DNA of 64,000 bases from Arthrobacter sp. Alg241-R88 (GTDB taxonomy: Bacteria; Actinomycetota; Actinomycetes; Actinomycetales; Micrococcaceae), in NCBI RefSeq assembly GCF_900537115.1, contig NZ_UNRG01000008.1, forward strand, positions 103,767 through 167,766. Direction: 5' to 3'. Shown one piece after another: positions 22,726 to 32,217 of the stretch. The notes under the pieces are model-generated. The model worked only from the letters and a program-made list of their open reading frames with translations, was not told the origin of the DNA and made no database searches. The first letter of the stretch is position 1; the number at the start of each line of letters is the position of its first letter. The translations under genes and the position numbers were made by a program.

Positions 22726-24441
22726 TACCTCCTGCTTGCCGCCCACCCCGAGGGCGCGGTCCTGCAGGAACTCACGCAGGCCGGCAGCCCCCATCCGTCC
22801 AACCCGGAACCCCGGCCCGTCCGCGCAAGCGAACTGGCCGCCGTCGTCCGTGATCTGGAACGCCGGCCGCAGGGCGGGCAGCCGCCCCGCTGGATCTGGC
22901 ACCGGACCCAGGACTGGTACCCGTCCCTGCTGGCGTCCGGGGTGGAACTGGACCGGTGCTACGACCTGAATCTGTGCGGAAATATTCTTGCGCATTCGCA
23001 GTTCACCGCCCACACTGACTACGCCGTGAACTCGGACAAGGTCACGCTCGATGACCCGCAGCAGCCGCCCCGGGCCCTCCAACCGCCTCCGCCGCCACCC
23101 GAACAGGACGCGCTTTTCGATGATCCGGACGCCGGCTTCAGCCCCCGGCACACGCTTGAGGACCTTCGGGAGGAATACGCCGCGCAGCAGGTAGCCCTGG
23201 CGTCGGTCAGCCCCGAGGAAAACCGGCGCAACCGGCTGCAGCTTCTTCTGGCCGCCGAATCCGCCGGCGCCATGATCGCCGCTGAAATGCAGCATGCCGG
23301 GGTCCCTTGGCGGGAGGACCTGCACGAGGAGATCCTGGCCGGTTATCTCGGCCCCCGCCCGCCCGTGGGCCACCGGCCGGCAAAACTGGAGGCGTTGAAC
23401 CTCGAACTGCGCGGCCTCTTAAACGCGCCCACACTGAACCCGGATTCCCCGCAGGACCTGATGCGCGCCCTGCACCGAAACGGGATCGAGGTGAAAAGCA
23501 CCCGCCAGTGGGAACTGAAGGAATCGAAGCACCCGGCCATCGCCCCGCTCCTGGCCTACAAGAAGCTTTCGCGCCTGCACGCGGCCAACGGGTGGGCCTG
23601 GCTTGATGCATGGGTGGCCGGCGGCCGGTTTCGCCCTGAGTATGTGGTGGGCGGCGTCGTTTCGGGCCGCTGGGCGTCAAGAGGCGGCGGCGCCCTGCAG
23701 ATTCCGCGCCAGATCCGCGGCGCCGTCCACGCCGACCCCGGGTACAAACTGATCGTCGCGGATGCCTCCCAGCTCGAGCCCCGTGTGCTGGTGGCCCTGG
23801 CAAAGGACTCGACCATGGCCGAGGCCGCCAAGGACCAGGACCTCTACGCCGGCATTGCCGCAAAGGGGTTCGGCGGCGACCGCGCCAAAGCGAAAATGGC
23901 GCTGCTGGGAGCCATGTACGGAGCCACCTCCGGTGAGGCAGGGCGGCTCATGCCACAGCTCGCCAAAACCTACCCCCGGGCTGTGGACTTCGTGGAACGG
24001 GCCGCCCGCGCCGGTGAGTCCGGCGGAACGGTCAGCACCCGGCTGGGCCGTAGCAGCCCGCCGCCGTCGGACCGGTGGTTCCAAAGCCAGCGCTCTTCGT
24101 CCGCAGAGGAGCAGCGCCGGGCAGAATCGATCGCACGTTCCAGGGGACGGTTCACGCGCAACTTCGTGGTCCAGGGCTCGGCGGCGGACTGGGCTGCATG
24201 CTGGCTCGCGGAATTACGACGGCGGCTCCGTACCTTGCACGCGGAAGGTTCCGGCCGGGCGGAACTCGTCTTCTTCCTCCACGACGAAGTGATGGTCCAT
24301 GCGCCGGAGCACTTGGTCGATGCAGGCATCAGGGCGATCGAGGACGCCGCCAACGCCGCCAAGGAACTGCTGTTCGGACCCATCCCCGTGGAGTTCCCGG
24401 TGAGCGTCGCAGTGGTCGATTCGTACGACCACGCAAAGTAG
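22723..24441 (+). CDS. family A DNA polymerase-like protein (annotated elsewhere as bifunctional 3'-5' exonuclease/DNA polymerase)
   Basis: Protein of 572 residues. Polymerase motif A is VADASQLEPR (catalytic Asp near residue 346), motif B is RAKAKMALLGAMYG (near 387-400) and motif C is FFLHDEVMVH (His-Asp near 519-520). All key catalytic residues are therefore present. The protein is much shorter than Pol I and has no 5'-nuclease domain. The DxE exonuclease motif I is not visible in the N-terminal region, so 3'-5' exonuclease activity is doubtful. It is divergent from the secretion operon. Function is probably repair or lesion-related synthesis, by inference only. Confidence 0.85.
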   Translation: MYLLLAAHPEGAVLQELTQAGSPHPSNPEPRPVRASELAAVVRDLERRPQGGQPPRWIWHRTQDWYPSLLASGVELDRCYDLNLCGNILAHSQFTAHTDYAVNSDKVTLDDPQQPPRALQPPPPPPEQDALFDDPDAGFSPRHTLEDLREEYAAQQVALASVSPEENRRNRLQLLLAAESAGAMIAAEMQHAGVPWREDLHEEILAGYLGPRPPVGHRPAKLEALNLELRGLLNAPTLNPDSPQDLMRALHRNGIEVKSTRQWELKESKHPAIAPLLAYKKLSRLHAANGWAWLDAWVAGGRFRPEYVVGGVVSGRWASRGGGALQIPRQIRGAVHADPGYKLIVADASQLEPRVLVALAKDSTMAEAAKDQDLYAGIAAKGFGGDRAKAKMALLGAMYGATSGEAGRLMPQLAKTYPRAVDFVERAARAGESGGTVSTRLGRSSPPPSDRWFQSQRSSSAEEQRRAESIARSRGRFTRNFVVQGSAADWAACWLAELRRRLRTLHAEGSGRAELVFFLHDEVMVHAPEHLVDAGIRAIEDAANAAKELLFGPIPVEFPVSVAVVDSYDHAK

Positions 24442-24616
24442 GAGCTCCTCCCGGATGCTTCCCAAGAGGGCTCGCACCGCGACAATTGTCGAGAAATGTA
24501 ACCTACCCGGCAGTAGCTCGCCGGGCTGCGGTGACGCGGGTTACAGTCTTGTGGTGACTGAAACAGATCGGTCCAAAGGTTGATGCAACGACGCACACCA
24601 AGGGGAGGTCCGGCAT

Positions 24617-24808
24617 ATGGCGGGCAGGTTTGAAATACATCGGGTAGGGGACGAGTCGTACCGGCTTAGGCTGACGGACGCGGACGGCAACATCGTTGCC
24701 GTTTCACCAAACTTCAAGTCCCTCAACACCTTAATAGAGGGCATCAACGCCATGCGCGAGAATGCGGCCACCGGCATCGTGGTGGATCTCCGCCAGCAGC
24801 AGGCCTGA
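24617..24808 (+). CDS. YegP/DUF1508-family small protein
   Basis: Protein of 63 residues forming a single DUF1508 unit: FEIHRVGDESYRLRLTDADG, then NIVAVSPNFKSLNTLIEGINAMREN and TGIVVDL. The longer E. coli YegP has two such repeats. GGGGAGG lies 8 nt before the ATG. The biochemical role is unknown. It is followed by a terminator-like hairpin. Confidence 0.85.
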   Translation: MAGRFEIHRVGDESYRLRLTDADGNIVAVSPNFKSLNTLIEGINAMRENAATGIVVDLRQQQA

Positions 24809-24848
24809 CCGGTTGGGACAAAGGAAACCCAGCCGGAGCCAAGGACGC

Positions 24849-24867
24849 CCGGCTAGTCAATAGCCGG
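24849..24867. terminator. hairpin between the YegP-type gene and the CoA pyrophosphatase gene
   Basis: CCGGCTA (24849-24855), loop GTCAA, TAGCCGG (24861-24867): a perfect 7-bp stem between convergent stop codons. Confidence 0.45.
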
Positions 24868-24892
24868 CGAGGCGAACCCAGGCAAGCAGAAG

Positions 24893-25570
24893 TCAGACAC
24901 CCATCGGATGGACCCGGCTCCGGTCCCAGGGCACAGCCCACCCGAGCTGTTCAAAGAGTCCGTTCAGGACTATTCCCGTAAACCCCCAAACCACCACACC
25001 GTTGACGGTGAACGCGGGGCTGTCGAAAGTACGGCCGGCGCGGTGGACCGTGGCCATGACCCTGTTATCCGGGTCCAGCAGGTCCCGGACCGGGATCCGG
25101 AACACCTGGGCGGACTCGGCATAGTCCACCACCCGGACGGGCGACGGCGACCGCCACCACCCGAGCACCGGAGTGACGAGGAAATTGCTGTGCGCAAGGC
25201 CGAGCTCCTGAAGAGTGCCCAGGACCTCAACGCCGTCCGAGTCCAGGCCCGTTTCTTCCTCCGCTTCGCGTAAGGCCGCCTGTACCGGCGTTTCCCGGGC
25301 GTCAATGCTGCCGCCCGGGAAAGCCACCTGCCCGGGATGTGATCCCAGCGTGTGGGCGCGCTCCAGGAGCAGGACATCAAGGTCTGCCGGTGCCAGTGGC
25401 TTCCCGGATACAGCCGGAACATCATCCAGCGCACCGAAGAGCATCAGCACGGCAGCCCTGCGTGCCCGTTTCGCGTCCACGGTGAGGGCTGCCCAGAGGG
25501 GGTCAGGGGAGGCAGCCGATCCCGCCTCCGCCCTGCGCGCCAACTCGATCAGGTCCTCGCGGGCGCTCAC
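24893..25570 (-). CDS. Nudix hydrolase, CoA pyrophosphatase (NudL-like)
   Basis: Protein of 225 residues. The Nudix box runs from about residue 86 to 108: [21 protein letters not shown] plus TGL, matching GX5EX7[30 protein letters not shown] just before it is the CoA pyrophosphatase subgroup pattern. It should cleave CoA or acyl-CoA to 3',5'-ADP and (acyl)phosphopantetheine. Its GTG start overlaps the nth stop by 4 bp. The same pair occurs as Rv3672c and Rv3674c in M. tuberculosis, close to marP, which here lies 14 kb away. Confidence 0.9.
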   Translation of the reverse strand: MSAREDLIELARRAEAGSAASPDPLWAALTVDAKRARRAAVLMLFGALDDVPAVSGKPLAPADLDVLLLERAHTLGSHPGQVAFPGGSIDARETPVQAALREAEEETGLDSDGVEVLGTLQELGLAHSNFLVTPVLGWWRSPSPVRVVDYAESAQVFRIPVRDLLDPDNRVMATVHRAGRTFDSPAFTVNGVVVWGFTGIVLNGLFEQLGWAVPWDRSRVHPMGV

Positions 25571-26424
25571 GGTCTCCTCTTTTGGGATGCCATCCTGATT
25601 TCGGCTGCCCTGTGTGTTTCAGCCTGCAGTTGTGCCAGCAGGGCTTCGCTGCCCGGTGCGAGTTCGTACTTCAGCAGCTTGGCCGCCTTAGCGGGATCTG
25701 TTTCGCCTAAACCGTAACTGGGGCACCAGTTGGCGACAGGGCACGCCCCGCACGCCGGCTTCCGGGAATGGCATACCCGCCGCCCGTGGAACACCACCCG
25801 GTGGGACAGCATGGTCCAGTCCCGCTTCTCGAAAAGCTCGGCAACGTCATACTCGATCTGGACCGGGTCCTCCGACTGGGTCCAGCCGAAGCGGCGGGCG
25901 AGGCGGCCAAAGTGGGTGTCAACCGTGATGCCGGGGATTCCGAAGGCGTTGCCCAGCACCACGTTGGCAGTCTTGCGCCCCACGCCTGGCAATGTCACCA
26001 GGTCCTCCAGCCGCCCGGGGACAACGCCGTTGTACTCGTCCACCAACCTGGTGCACAGGGCGATGAGGCTCCGCGTCTTCGCCCGGAAGAACCCGGTGGG
26101 CTTGATGATGTCCTCGATCGCTGCCGGATCCGCCTCGGCCATGGAGCGGGGGTCCGGATAGCGGTCGAACAGCAGCGGGGTGATCTGGTTGACGGTGACG
26201 TCGGTGGTTTGCGCTGACAGAACGGTGGCCACCAGCAGTTCAAAGGGGTTGCGGAAATCGAGCTCCGCATGGGCGTAGGGGTATTTCTCGGCCAAAGCCC
26301 TGTTGATGCGCCTCGCCCGTCGCTTCAGCCCAAGCAGGGACTCCTGGGATACCACAGGCATGCCCGTAGCCTGGGCGGCGGGTGCTGCCGCTCCGCCGGC
26401 CTTGGAAGCCCGGGGTGAGGCCAT
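25567..26424 (-). CDS. nth: endonuclease III (base-excision DNA glycosylase/AP lyase)
   Basis: Protein of 285 residues. The helix-hairpin-helix [17 protein letters not shown] holds catalytic Lys 151 and the catalytic Asp is in [11 protein letters not shown] (Asp 169). The iron-sulfur ligands are Cys 218, 225, 228 and 234 in the order C-X6-C-X2-C-X5-C. It removes oxidised pyrimidines and cuts at abasic sites. The N-terminal 25 residues are an Ala/Gly-rich extension. It is 3 bp downstream of the membrane-protein gene and overlaps the Nudix gene. Confidence 0.95.
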   Translation of the reverse strand: MASPRASKAGGAAAPAAQATGMPVVSQESLLGLKRRARRINRALAEKYPYAHAELDFRNPFELLVATVLSAQTTDVTVNQITPLLFDRYPDPRSMAEADPAAIEDIIKPTGFFRAKTRSLIALCTRLVDEYNGVVPGRLEDLVTLPGVGRKTANVVLGNAFGIPGITVDTHFGRLARRFGWTQSEDPVQIEYDVAELFEKRDWTMLSHRVVFHGRRVCHSRKPACGACPVANWCPSYGLGETDPAKAAKLLKYELAPGSEALLAQLQAETHRAAEIRMASQKRRP

Positions 26425-26427
26425 GCG

Positions 26428-27798
26428 TTAGCCGCGCTCGATATTGCTGAGGTCGCGCAGCACGCCCAGCCGCCCGTCGGTGTGCTGGACGAGGAACTCA
26501 TGCCCGCGGTCCTCGAGGGCAAGCACCCAGCCGCCCGGCTCAATGACGAAGGCCGGCGCCCCGGTGCGGGGATCGAAGGCGGTCCGGTGCTGGGCCACAG
26601 CAAACCAAAAAGCCTCGTGGATGGGCTGTTCCTCTGATTCCTCCGGCCGGCTGGCCGGGTCCACTGTTGCCCCGATTGGCTCCTCGGCCCGGACCTGCTG
26701 ATGCACGGCCGTCGCTGCGGGCGGCTCCCAGGAACTCCGGGCCGCAGAGCCGGCGGGGGCATCGCCGTCGTGATGCGCCATGGTGGCTCCGCCGCCCCTC
26801 ACGGGCACATCTCCGAACTGCGTCTCCTCGGCGGCGGGCGCAGGGGCGGGGCGTACGACGTCGGCTGCCTGGGTTGGCGGGCCGGCATCACCTTCCGGAG
26901 CACGGTCGGAAACTTCAGGGGCGGTGGAAACGGTGCCGTTTGCTGCTGGCCCGCCGGCCGCAGTAACGCCGGCGGCGGGGACAGCAGCCGTGGCGGGTGA
27001 ATGGGATGCAGCTGCCGAAGGAACCGCGGCTGTCGCCGGCGGCTGGTGGGAGGCTCCGGTCTGGACTGCGGAAGATCCGGCCCCGGCACCGCCAAACAGC
27101 TTGCCGCCGGCAGCGCCCAGCAACTTCCCGACCCCCGGCTGGGAAGCGGAAGCGGATTCCGGGCCGCGGGAGTCTGCCGCGCCGGACTCGGTCTTCGGCG
27201 GTTTGGGCGCCCGCGGCTTCCGTACGGGAACGGCAGCTTCACGGGCCACCACATGCGCGGGGCTTTCCGCACGGTCCTGGAAATCCGGGGAGATGTACGG
27301 AAGGAACCGGCCCAGGACGGTCACGGCGAAAAGCACTACGGCGCCAATCAGGCCCACCATGAGGCTGGGAACGTAGGCCCCTGCGACGGACAGGAAGAAG
27401 AAGGCGACGGCGAACGAAGCCACCACGGACGCGAACTGGTCGATGGACAGCGAACCGATCCTGATCTTCGTACCCGGTGCCAGCCTCCGCGCGGCGAAGA
27501 GTGCGCTCACCGCCAATGGCAGGACGATCCCCAGCCCCAGGAAGAAGAGGTTGTTCAGGTTCCAGAGGTTGTAGCGGCCGCCGAACAAGGGAAGCAGCGA
27601 AGCGACAAACAGGATGACGGTGGCGGCAAACACGGCCAGGTCCCGGATGGTGAACGGACCGAGCACGGCCTCGGTGCCATTCCGGCCCTTGGCTCCGGTA
27701 GCGGCCTGCCGGTCTGCACCGGCGGCCGAAGCGGTGGCGGCCCCTGAGCCTGCCGCTGTATCGGGGCCGGTTTTCTGGCCGAAGCTCTGCTGGTTCAT
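26428..27798 (-). CDS. four-helix membrane protein with long Ala/Pro linker and conserved C-terminal domain, function unknown
   Basis: Protein of 456 residues from the ATG at 27798, chosen for AAGGAG 6 nt upstream. After about 45 polar residues come four membrane helices: FAATVILFVASLLPLF, LFFLGLGIVLPLAVSALFA, FASVVASFAVAFFFLSVAG and LMVGLIGAVVLFAVTVLG. A disordered Ala/Pro/Gly segment of about 200 residues follows. The last 60 residues form a folded domain (HEAFWFAVAQHRTAFDPRTG, GWVLALEDRGHEFLVQHTDG). I do not recognise it further. It is first in an operon with nth and the CoA pyrophosphatase. Confidence 0.7.
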   Translation of the reverse strand: MNQQSFGQKTGPDTAAGSGAATASAAGADRQAATGAKGRNGTEAVLGPFTIRDLAVFAATVILFVASLLPLFGGRYNLWNLNNLFFLGLGIVLPLAVSALFAARRLAPGTKIRIGSLSIDQFASVVASFAVAFFFLSVAGAYVPSLMVGLIGAVVLFAVTVLGRFLPYISPDFQDRAESPAHVVAREAAVPVRKPRAPKPPKTESGAADSRGPESASASQPGVGKLLGAAGGKLFGGAGAGSSAVQTGASHQPPATAAVPSAAASHSPATAAVPAAGVTAAGGPAANGTVSTAPEVSDRAPEGDAGPPTQAADVVRPAPAPAAEETQFGDVPVRGGGATMAHHDGDAPAGSAARSSWEPPAATAVHQQVRAEEPIGATVDPASRPEESEEQPIHEAFWFAVAQHRTAFDPRTGAPAFVIEPGGWVLALEDRGHEFLVQHTDGRLGVLRDLSNIERG

Positions 27799-28201
27799 TC
27801 TGTTCTCCTTAGCGTGGCGGCACCGGGGCTGTGGCCCGAAACCGTGCCGTCGTACAGCGGTTCCGTCGTTCCCAAGCTCTTGCCGAGCCCGGGAAGGACG
27901 GTCCGCGGTGAAGTCACAATCCCATCTCAGCCTAGTCAACAGCCTTACTGATCACTAGCTGGCCATGCCGCCGGGCGGCCGCCGGGGACTGCGCGTGGAA
28001 CCATTCATCGCTTAATAAATGCCGTTCGCGGGCTGGTCTGTGACACCGCACACATCCGCTGCCCCCACGCATTAGTCTTGATTCCGGAACAGCTCTTTGC
28101 GGAAGATCCGTGACCGGCCGGTGCCCGACGTCGTGCAGGCGGCGGAGCCCGGCCGGCAGCGAATCTCCGCGCAGCAAAGATCGATGAATGATGAGGTTCA
28201 C
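27799..28201. promoter_or_regulatory. 403-bp divergent control region between the nth operon and acs, with a Crp/GlxR-like site
   Basis: No gene is visible here. TGTGA-N6-ACACA at 28039-28054 differs by one base from the Crp/GlxR consensus TGTGA-N6-TCACA. It lies about 150 bp upstream of the acs start. Corynebacterial GlxR controls acetate genes and this window encodes a Crp-type regulator (41262-41939), so cAMP-Crp control of acs is a reasonable inference. AAGGAG for the minus-strand gene is at the left edge and GATGAGG for acs at the right edge. Confidence 0.45.
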
Positions 28202-30211
28202 ATGTCCCAGGACACTCCAAGCTCCACCGCCACCGCGCCCGCAGGCTTCGGGCAGGGCGGCCAGCAGGGCGATGCCTTTGAAAACCTGCTGCACGAAACC
28301 AGGGCGTTTCCACCGTCCCCCGAATTCGCTGCTGACGCCGTGGTCACCGCCGCGGAGTATGAAGAAGCTGCCGCTGACCGTCCCGCGTTCTGGGCCCGGC
28401 AGGCCCGTGAGTTGCTGACCTGGAGCAAGGACTTTGACCAGGCGCTTGACTGGTCCAACCCGCCGTTCGCGAAGTGGTTCGTGGGCGGGGAAGTCAACGC
28501 CGCCTACAACGCCCTGGACCGGCATGTTGAGAACGGACGCGGCGACCGGGTGGCCATCTACTTCGAGGGCGAACCCGGCGACACGCGTACCTACACCTAC
28601 GCCCAGCTGACTGAAGAGGTGAAGAAGGCAGCCAACGCCTTCGAATCCCTCGGCGTCGTCAAGGGCGACCGCGTTGCCGTGTACCTGCCGATGATTCCCG
28701 AAGCCGTCATCACGCTGCTCGCCTGCGCCCGCATCGGCGCCGTGCACTCCGTGGTGTTCGGCGGCTTCTCCGCCGACGCGCTGCGCTCCCGCATCGAGGA
28801 CGCCGAGGCCAAACTCGTGGTGACCGCGGACGGCACCTACCGCCGCGGCAAGCCCAGCGCCTTGAAGACTGCGGTGGATGAGGCTCTTGCCAATGACGGC
28901 CACACGGTGCAAAACGTGGTGGTGGTCAAGCGCAACGGCCAGGACGTGGACTGGCACGAGGGCCGGGACCACTGGTGGGCCGACACCGTCGAGGCGGCCT
29001 CCACCGAGCACACCGCGGTGGGCCACGACTCCGAACACCCGCTGTTCATCCTCTACACCTCCGGCACCACCGGCAGGCCCAAGGGCATCCTGCACACCAC
29101 CGGCGGATACCTCACCCAGACCGCCTACACGCACAAGGCAGTATTCGACCTGCACCCCGACACCGATGTGTACTGGTGCACGGCCGACGTCGGCTGGGTC
29201 ACCGGCCACTCCTACGTCGCCTACGCCCCGCTCATCAACGGTGCCACCCAAGTGATGTACGAGGGCACTCCGGATTCACCGCACCAGGGCCGCTGGTGGG
29301 AGATCGTGGAGAAGTACAAGGTCTCCATCCTCTACACCGCCCCCACAGCCATCCGGACGTTCATGAAGTGGGGCAGGGAAATCCCGGACAAGTACGACCT
29401 GTCCTCCCTCCGCGTCCTCGGTTCCGTGGGCGAACCCATCAACCCCGAGGCCTGGATGTGGTACCGGAAGGTCATCGGCGGGGACCGCACGCCCATTGTG
29501 GATACCTGGTGGCAGACCGAAACTGGTGCGCAGATGATCGCCCCGCTGCCCGGAGTCACGGCAACCAAGCCCGGCTCGGCGCAGGTCCCGCTGCCCGGCA
29601 TCGCCGTGGATGTGGTGGACGAGATGGGCGAATCCGTGCCCGACGGACACGGCGGCTTCCTGGTGATCCGCGAACCGTGGCCGGCCATGCTGCGCGGCAT
29701 CTGGGGCGACCCGGAACGGTTCAAGGACACCTACTGGTCCCGCTTCGAAAACATGTACTTCGCCGGGGACGGCGCCAAGAAGGACGAGGACGGCGACATC
29801 TGGCTCCTGGGCCGCGTGGATGACGTCATGAACGTCTCCGGGCACCGGCTCTCCACCACGGAAATCGAATCCGCCCTGGTATCCCACCCCGCCGTGGCTG
29901 AAGCCGCCGTCGTGGGTGCAGCGGACGAGACCACCGGTCAGGCCGTCGTCGCGTTCGTTATCCTCCGCGGCGACGCGGTGGATTCCGGCGATGACACCGT
30001 CCAGGAACTCCGCAACCACGTTGGCAAGGAGATCGGTCCCATCGCCAAGCCCAAGGCCATCCTGGTGGTCCCGGAACTGCCCAAGACCCGGTCCGGCAAA
30101 ATCATGCGCCGCCTGCTCAAGGACGTCGCAGAAGGCCGCGACCCAGGCGACGCCACCACCCTCTCGGACCCGACAATCATGCAGCAGATCGCGGCCTCAC
30201 TCAGGAAGTAA
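28202..30211 (+). CDS. acs: acetate-CoA ligase (acetyl-CoA synthetase)
   Basis: Protein of 669 residues from the ATG at 28202, preceded by GATGAGG; two upstream in-frame starts lack this. It converts acetate, ATP and CoA to acetyl-CoA through acetyl-AMP. The AMP-binding P-loop is [20 protein letters not shown] near residue 284. [17 protein letters not shown] and the hinge [18 protein letters not shown] are present. [13 protein letters not shown] near residue 630 holds the lysine that is reversibly acetylated in this family; AcuC encoded at the start of the window could act on it. It is followed by a long hairpin. Confidence 0.95.
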   Translation: MSQDTPSSTATAPAGFGQGGQQGDAFENLLHETRAFPPSPEFAADAVVTAAEYEEAAADRPAFWARQARELLTWSKDFDQALDWSNPPFAKWFVGGEVNAAYNALDRHVENGRGDRVAIYFEGEPGDTRTYTYAQLTEEVKKAANAFESLGVVKGDRVAVYLPMIPEAVITLLACARIGAVHSVVFGGFSADALRSRIEDAEAKLVVTADGTYRRGKPSALKTAVDEALANDGHTVQNVVVVKRNGQDVDWHEGRDHWWADTVEAASTEHTAVGHDSEHPLFILYTSGTTGRPKGILHTTGGYLTQTAYTHKAVFDLHPDTDVYWCTADVGWVTGHSYVAYAPLINGATQVMYEGTPDSPHQGRWWEIVEKYKVSILYTAPTAIRTFMKWGREIPDKYDLSSLRVLGSVGEPINPEAWMWYRKVIGGDRTPIVDTWWQTETGAQMIAPLPGVTATKPGSAQVPLPGIAVDVVDEMGESVPDGHGGFLVIREPWPAMLRGIWGDPERFKDTYWSRFENMYFAGDGAKKDEDGDIWLLGRVDDVMNVSGHRLSTTEIESALVSHPAVAEAAVVGAADETTGQAVVAFVILRGDAVDSGDDTVQELRNHVGKEIGPIAKPKAILVVPELPKTRSGKIMRRLLKDVAEGRDPGDATTLSDPTIMQQIAASLRK

Positions 30212-30219
30212 GTGGGCTC

Positions 30220-30294
30220 AGGAGTGGCAGTCATCCTCCGCGTGCTGGCGCGTTCCTCGCCTCTGACGCACGCTTCCGGATAACTGCCACTCCT
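30220..30294. repeat. long imperfect palindrome downstream of acs
   Basis: Arms AGGAGTGGCAGT (30220-30231) and ACTGCCACTCCT (30283-30294) pair perfectly over 12 bp. After one mismatch 4 more pairs follow, then a small internal loop, then GCGTGC/GCACGC (30240-30245 with 30268-30273). The loop is 22 nt. It may terminate acs or be a palindromic repeat element. Confidence 0.65.
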
Positions 30295-30354
30295 TCGTCG
30301 TGGTGCGCCCTAGACTGGACCCAGCCCCGCCCCCTGCCCGAAGGAACCGCCCAG

Positions 30355-31146
30355 ATGCTCGCCGTCGCACGTCACCAGGCTATTTTGGACGCTCTTCAGC
30401 GGGAGCGGGTTGTCCGGGTCTCGGATCTGGCCCACCAGCTGGGGGTGTCCCTCATGACAGTGCGGCGCGACATTGAAGTGTTGGAGGAAGGCGGCCGCCT
30501 CGAGCGTATCCACGGCGGCGCCAAGATTCCGGGCGACACCAGTACCCATGAGCCCGGCTTCGACCTCAAGTCCACCCAGCTGACGGACGAGAAACGGGCC
30601 ATTGCAGTGGAGGCTGCCGGGCTGGTGCAGGAAGGCATGGCCGTGGGCCTCAGTGCGGGAACCACCACCTGGGCGTTGGCCAAGGAACTCACGAACGGGC
30701 CCCGGATCACTGTTGTCACCAACTCGGTGCGCATCGCCGACCTGTTCCATCACGGCGCGTCCGCCGGTTCCGCCCGCTTCGCCTCCACGGTGATCCTGAT
30801 CGGCGGCGAGCGCACGCCGTCGGACGCCTTGGTGGGCCCCATCGCCACAGCCGCGCTGAAGCAACTGCACCTGGACGTGCTGTTCCTCGGCGTTCACGGC
30901 ATGGATGCCGCAGCCGGGTTCACCACACCGAACCTGCTGGAAGCCGAGACGGACCGCGCCTTCGTGGCAGCCGCACGGAAGACCGTAGTGCTGGCCGACC
31001 ACACCAAATGGGGACTGCTGGGCATCAGTTCCATCGCCTCGCTGGAGGAAGTGGACGAGGTCATCAGCGATCCCGGCCTTGGTGCCGAGGCGCAGCGCAT
31101 CCTCCAGGAGCGGGTGGGCCGGCTGCGGCTGGCCGCCCTCCGGTAG
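30355..31146 (+). CDS. DeoR/GlpR-family transcriptional regulator
   Basis: Protein of 263 residues. The N-terminal DeoR helix-turn-helix is RHQAILDALQRERVVRVSDL and LGVSLMTVRRDIEVLEEGG, followed by the family linker RIHGGAKIPG. The sugar-phosphate isomerase-like sensor domain has GLSAGTTTWALAKEL and VLADHTKWGLLG. It should sense a phosphorylated sugar. No target gene sits directly beside it: the LacI gene is convergent. Its link to the alpha-galactoside genes is only positional. Confidence 0.88.
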   Translation: MLAVARHQAILDALQRERVVRVSDLAHQLGVSLMTVRRDIEVLEEGGRLERIHGGAKIPGDTSTHEPGFDLKSTQLTDEKRAIAVEAAGLVQEGMAVGLSAGTTTWALAKELTNGPRITVVTNSVRIADLFHHGASAGSARFASTVILIGGERTPSDALVGPIATAALKQLHLDVLFLGVHGMDAAAGFTTPNLLEAETDRAFVAAARKTVVLADHTKWGLLGISSIASLEEVDEVISDPGLGAEAQRILQERVGRLRLAALR

Positions 31147-31180
31147 CACGCCCCTTCAGTAGCACGCCCGTTCAGTAGCA
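31144..31180 (+). repeat. 16-bp tandem duplication spanning the DeoR-type stop codon
   Basis: TAGCACGCCCCTTCAG (31144-31159) is repeated as TAGCACGCCCGTTCAG (31160-31175) with a third partial TAGCA. The first TAG is the stop codon of the regulator, so the duplication copies the stop. Confidence 0.7.
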
Positions 31181-31184
31181 GCCG

Positions 31185-32216
31185 CTACGTGCAGCCGCAG
31201 GATTGCCTGACATGCAGGGTAGTGTCGAAAATCCGGTGCCGGGGTTTCTCCCCACGGCTGGCTCCCACCAGCGCCGCTACCGCTGCTTCCGCCATCACGG
31301 CAACCGGCTGTTCCACCGTGGTCAGCGGAGGCCATGAGTATTCGGACTCGGCGGAACCGTCAAAGGATGCCACGGCAATATCCCGCGGAACGTCCAATCC
31401 TGCTTCATGGACCGCCCGCAGAAGGCCGATTGCCTGCATATCTGAGGTGGCGAAAATTGCTGTGGGCCGGTTCACCGACGCCAGCAGCCGCTGGCCGGCA
31501 ACATAACCGCCGGGCCGGGTAAATGCGCTGTAGACAATCGGCCCCTCCGGCAAGCCGGCTTCCTGCAAGGCTTCCCGCCAGCCCACCTCCCGGCCGTCGG
31601 TGGTGCCCGAAACGTTGGTACCCATGGCGAGGCCGATGTTTTTGTGTCCATGGCCAATCAGGTGCTCCACGGCGATCCGGGCGCCGGCTGCCAGATCCAC
31701 GCCAATGCTGTTGAAGCCGGGCGCATCCCGTTCCTGGTTCAGCAGGACCGAAGGGATGTCTGCCGTTTCCAGGACCTCCAGGTCGGGTTCAAAAAGGACA
31801 CTGGCCAGCAGCACGCCGTCCACCTGCCGGGCGGCAAGGTTACGGATGTTACGCCGCTCCTTCGCCAGGTTTCCGTCGGAGTTGCTGAGCACCAGGGCGT
31901 ACCCCAGGGCTGCCGCAGCATCCTCCACGGCGTGGGAGAACAGCGAAAAGAAGGGGTTGGAGATATCCGGCACCACGAGCCCCAGCGTCTCACTGGAGCC
32001 CAGCTTCAGCGCGCGTGCCGCCGCGTTGGGGCGGTAGCCCAGGACGCGGATGGCGTCCTGGACCTTGGCTTCAGTGGCCGGTGCCACCTTCTTGGGCCCG
32101 CCGTTAACAACGTAGCTGACGACGGCGGTGCTGACGCCTGCGTATCTCGCCACGTCCTTGCGGGTCACCGGGCCGCCTCGGGCAGCCTGCACGGCCGGAG
32201 TAGTCATGCTGTCCAT
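31185..32216 (-). CDS. LacI-family transcriptional regulator
   Basis: Protein of 343 residues if it begins at the ATG at 32216, directly after the stop of the upstream dehydrogenase gene; ATG codons at 32207, 32240 and 32252 are alternatives. The HTH is TRKDVARYAGVSTAVVSYVVNG with hinge helix YRPNAAARALKLGSS. The periplasmic-binding-protein-like sensor has LGLVVPDISNPFFSLF. It ends HVRQSCGC, a typical LacI-family tail. It is the likely repressor of the divergent sugar ABC and alpha-galactosidase genes, through the sites at 33499-33589. Confidence 0.88.
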   Translation of the reverse strand: MDSMTTPAVQAARGGPVTRKDVARYAGVSTAVVSYVVNGGPKKVAPATEAKVQDAIRVLGYRPNAAARALKLGSSETLGLVVPDISNPFFSLFSHAVEDAAAALGYALVLSNSDGNLAKERRNIRNLAARQVDGVLLASVLFEPDLEVLETADIPSVLLNQERDAPGFNSIGVDLAAGARIAVEHLIGHGHKNIGLAMGTNVSGTTDGREVGWREALQEAGLPEGPIVYSAFTRPGGYVAGQRLLASVNRPTAIFATSDMQAIGLLRAVHEAGLDVPRDIAVASFDGSAESEYSWPPLTTVEQPVAVMAEAAVAALVGASRGEKPRHRIFDTTLHVRQSCGCT

Positions 32217-32217
32217 G

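Noticed and set aside
20007..22969. Two long plus-strand frames (540 and 586 codons) across the secretion operon
   Set aside because: They are antisense to cpaF and ssd, which have full family motifs. Long antisense frames are common in GC-rich DNA, and their translations show no domain.
24480..24491. CGACAATTGTCG, a 12-bp perfect palindrome upstream of the YegP-type gene
   Set aside because: Too short to call an operator on its own. It lies over 120 bp from the start with no linked promoter elements that I can support.
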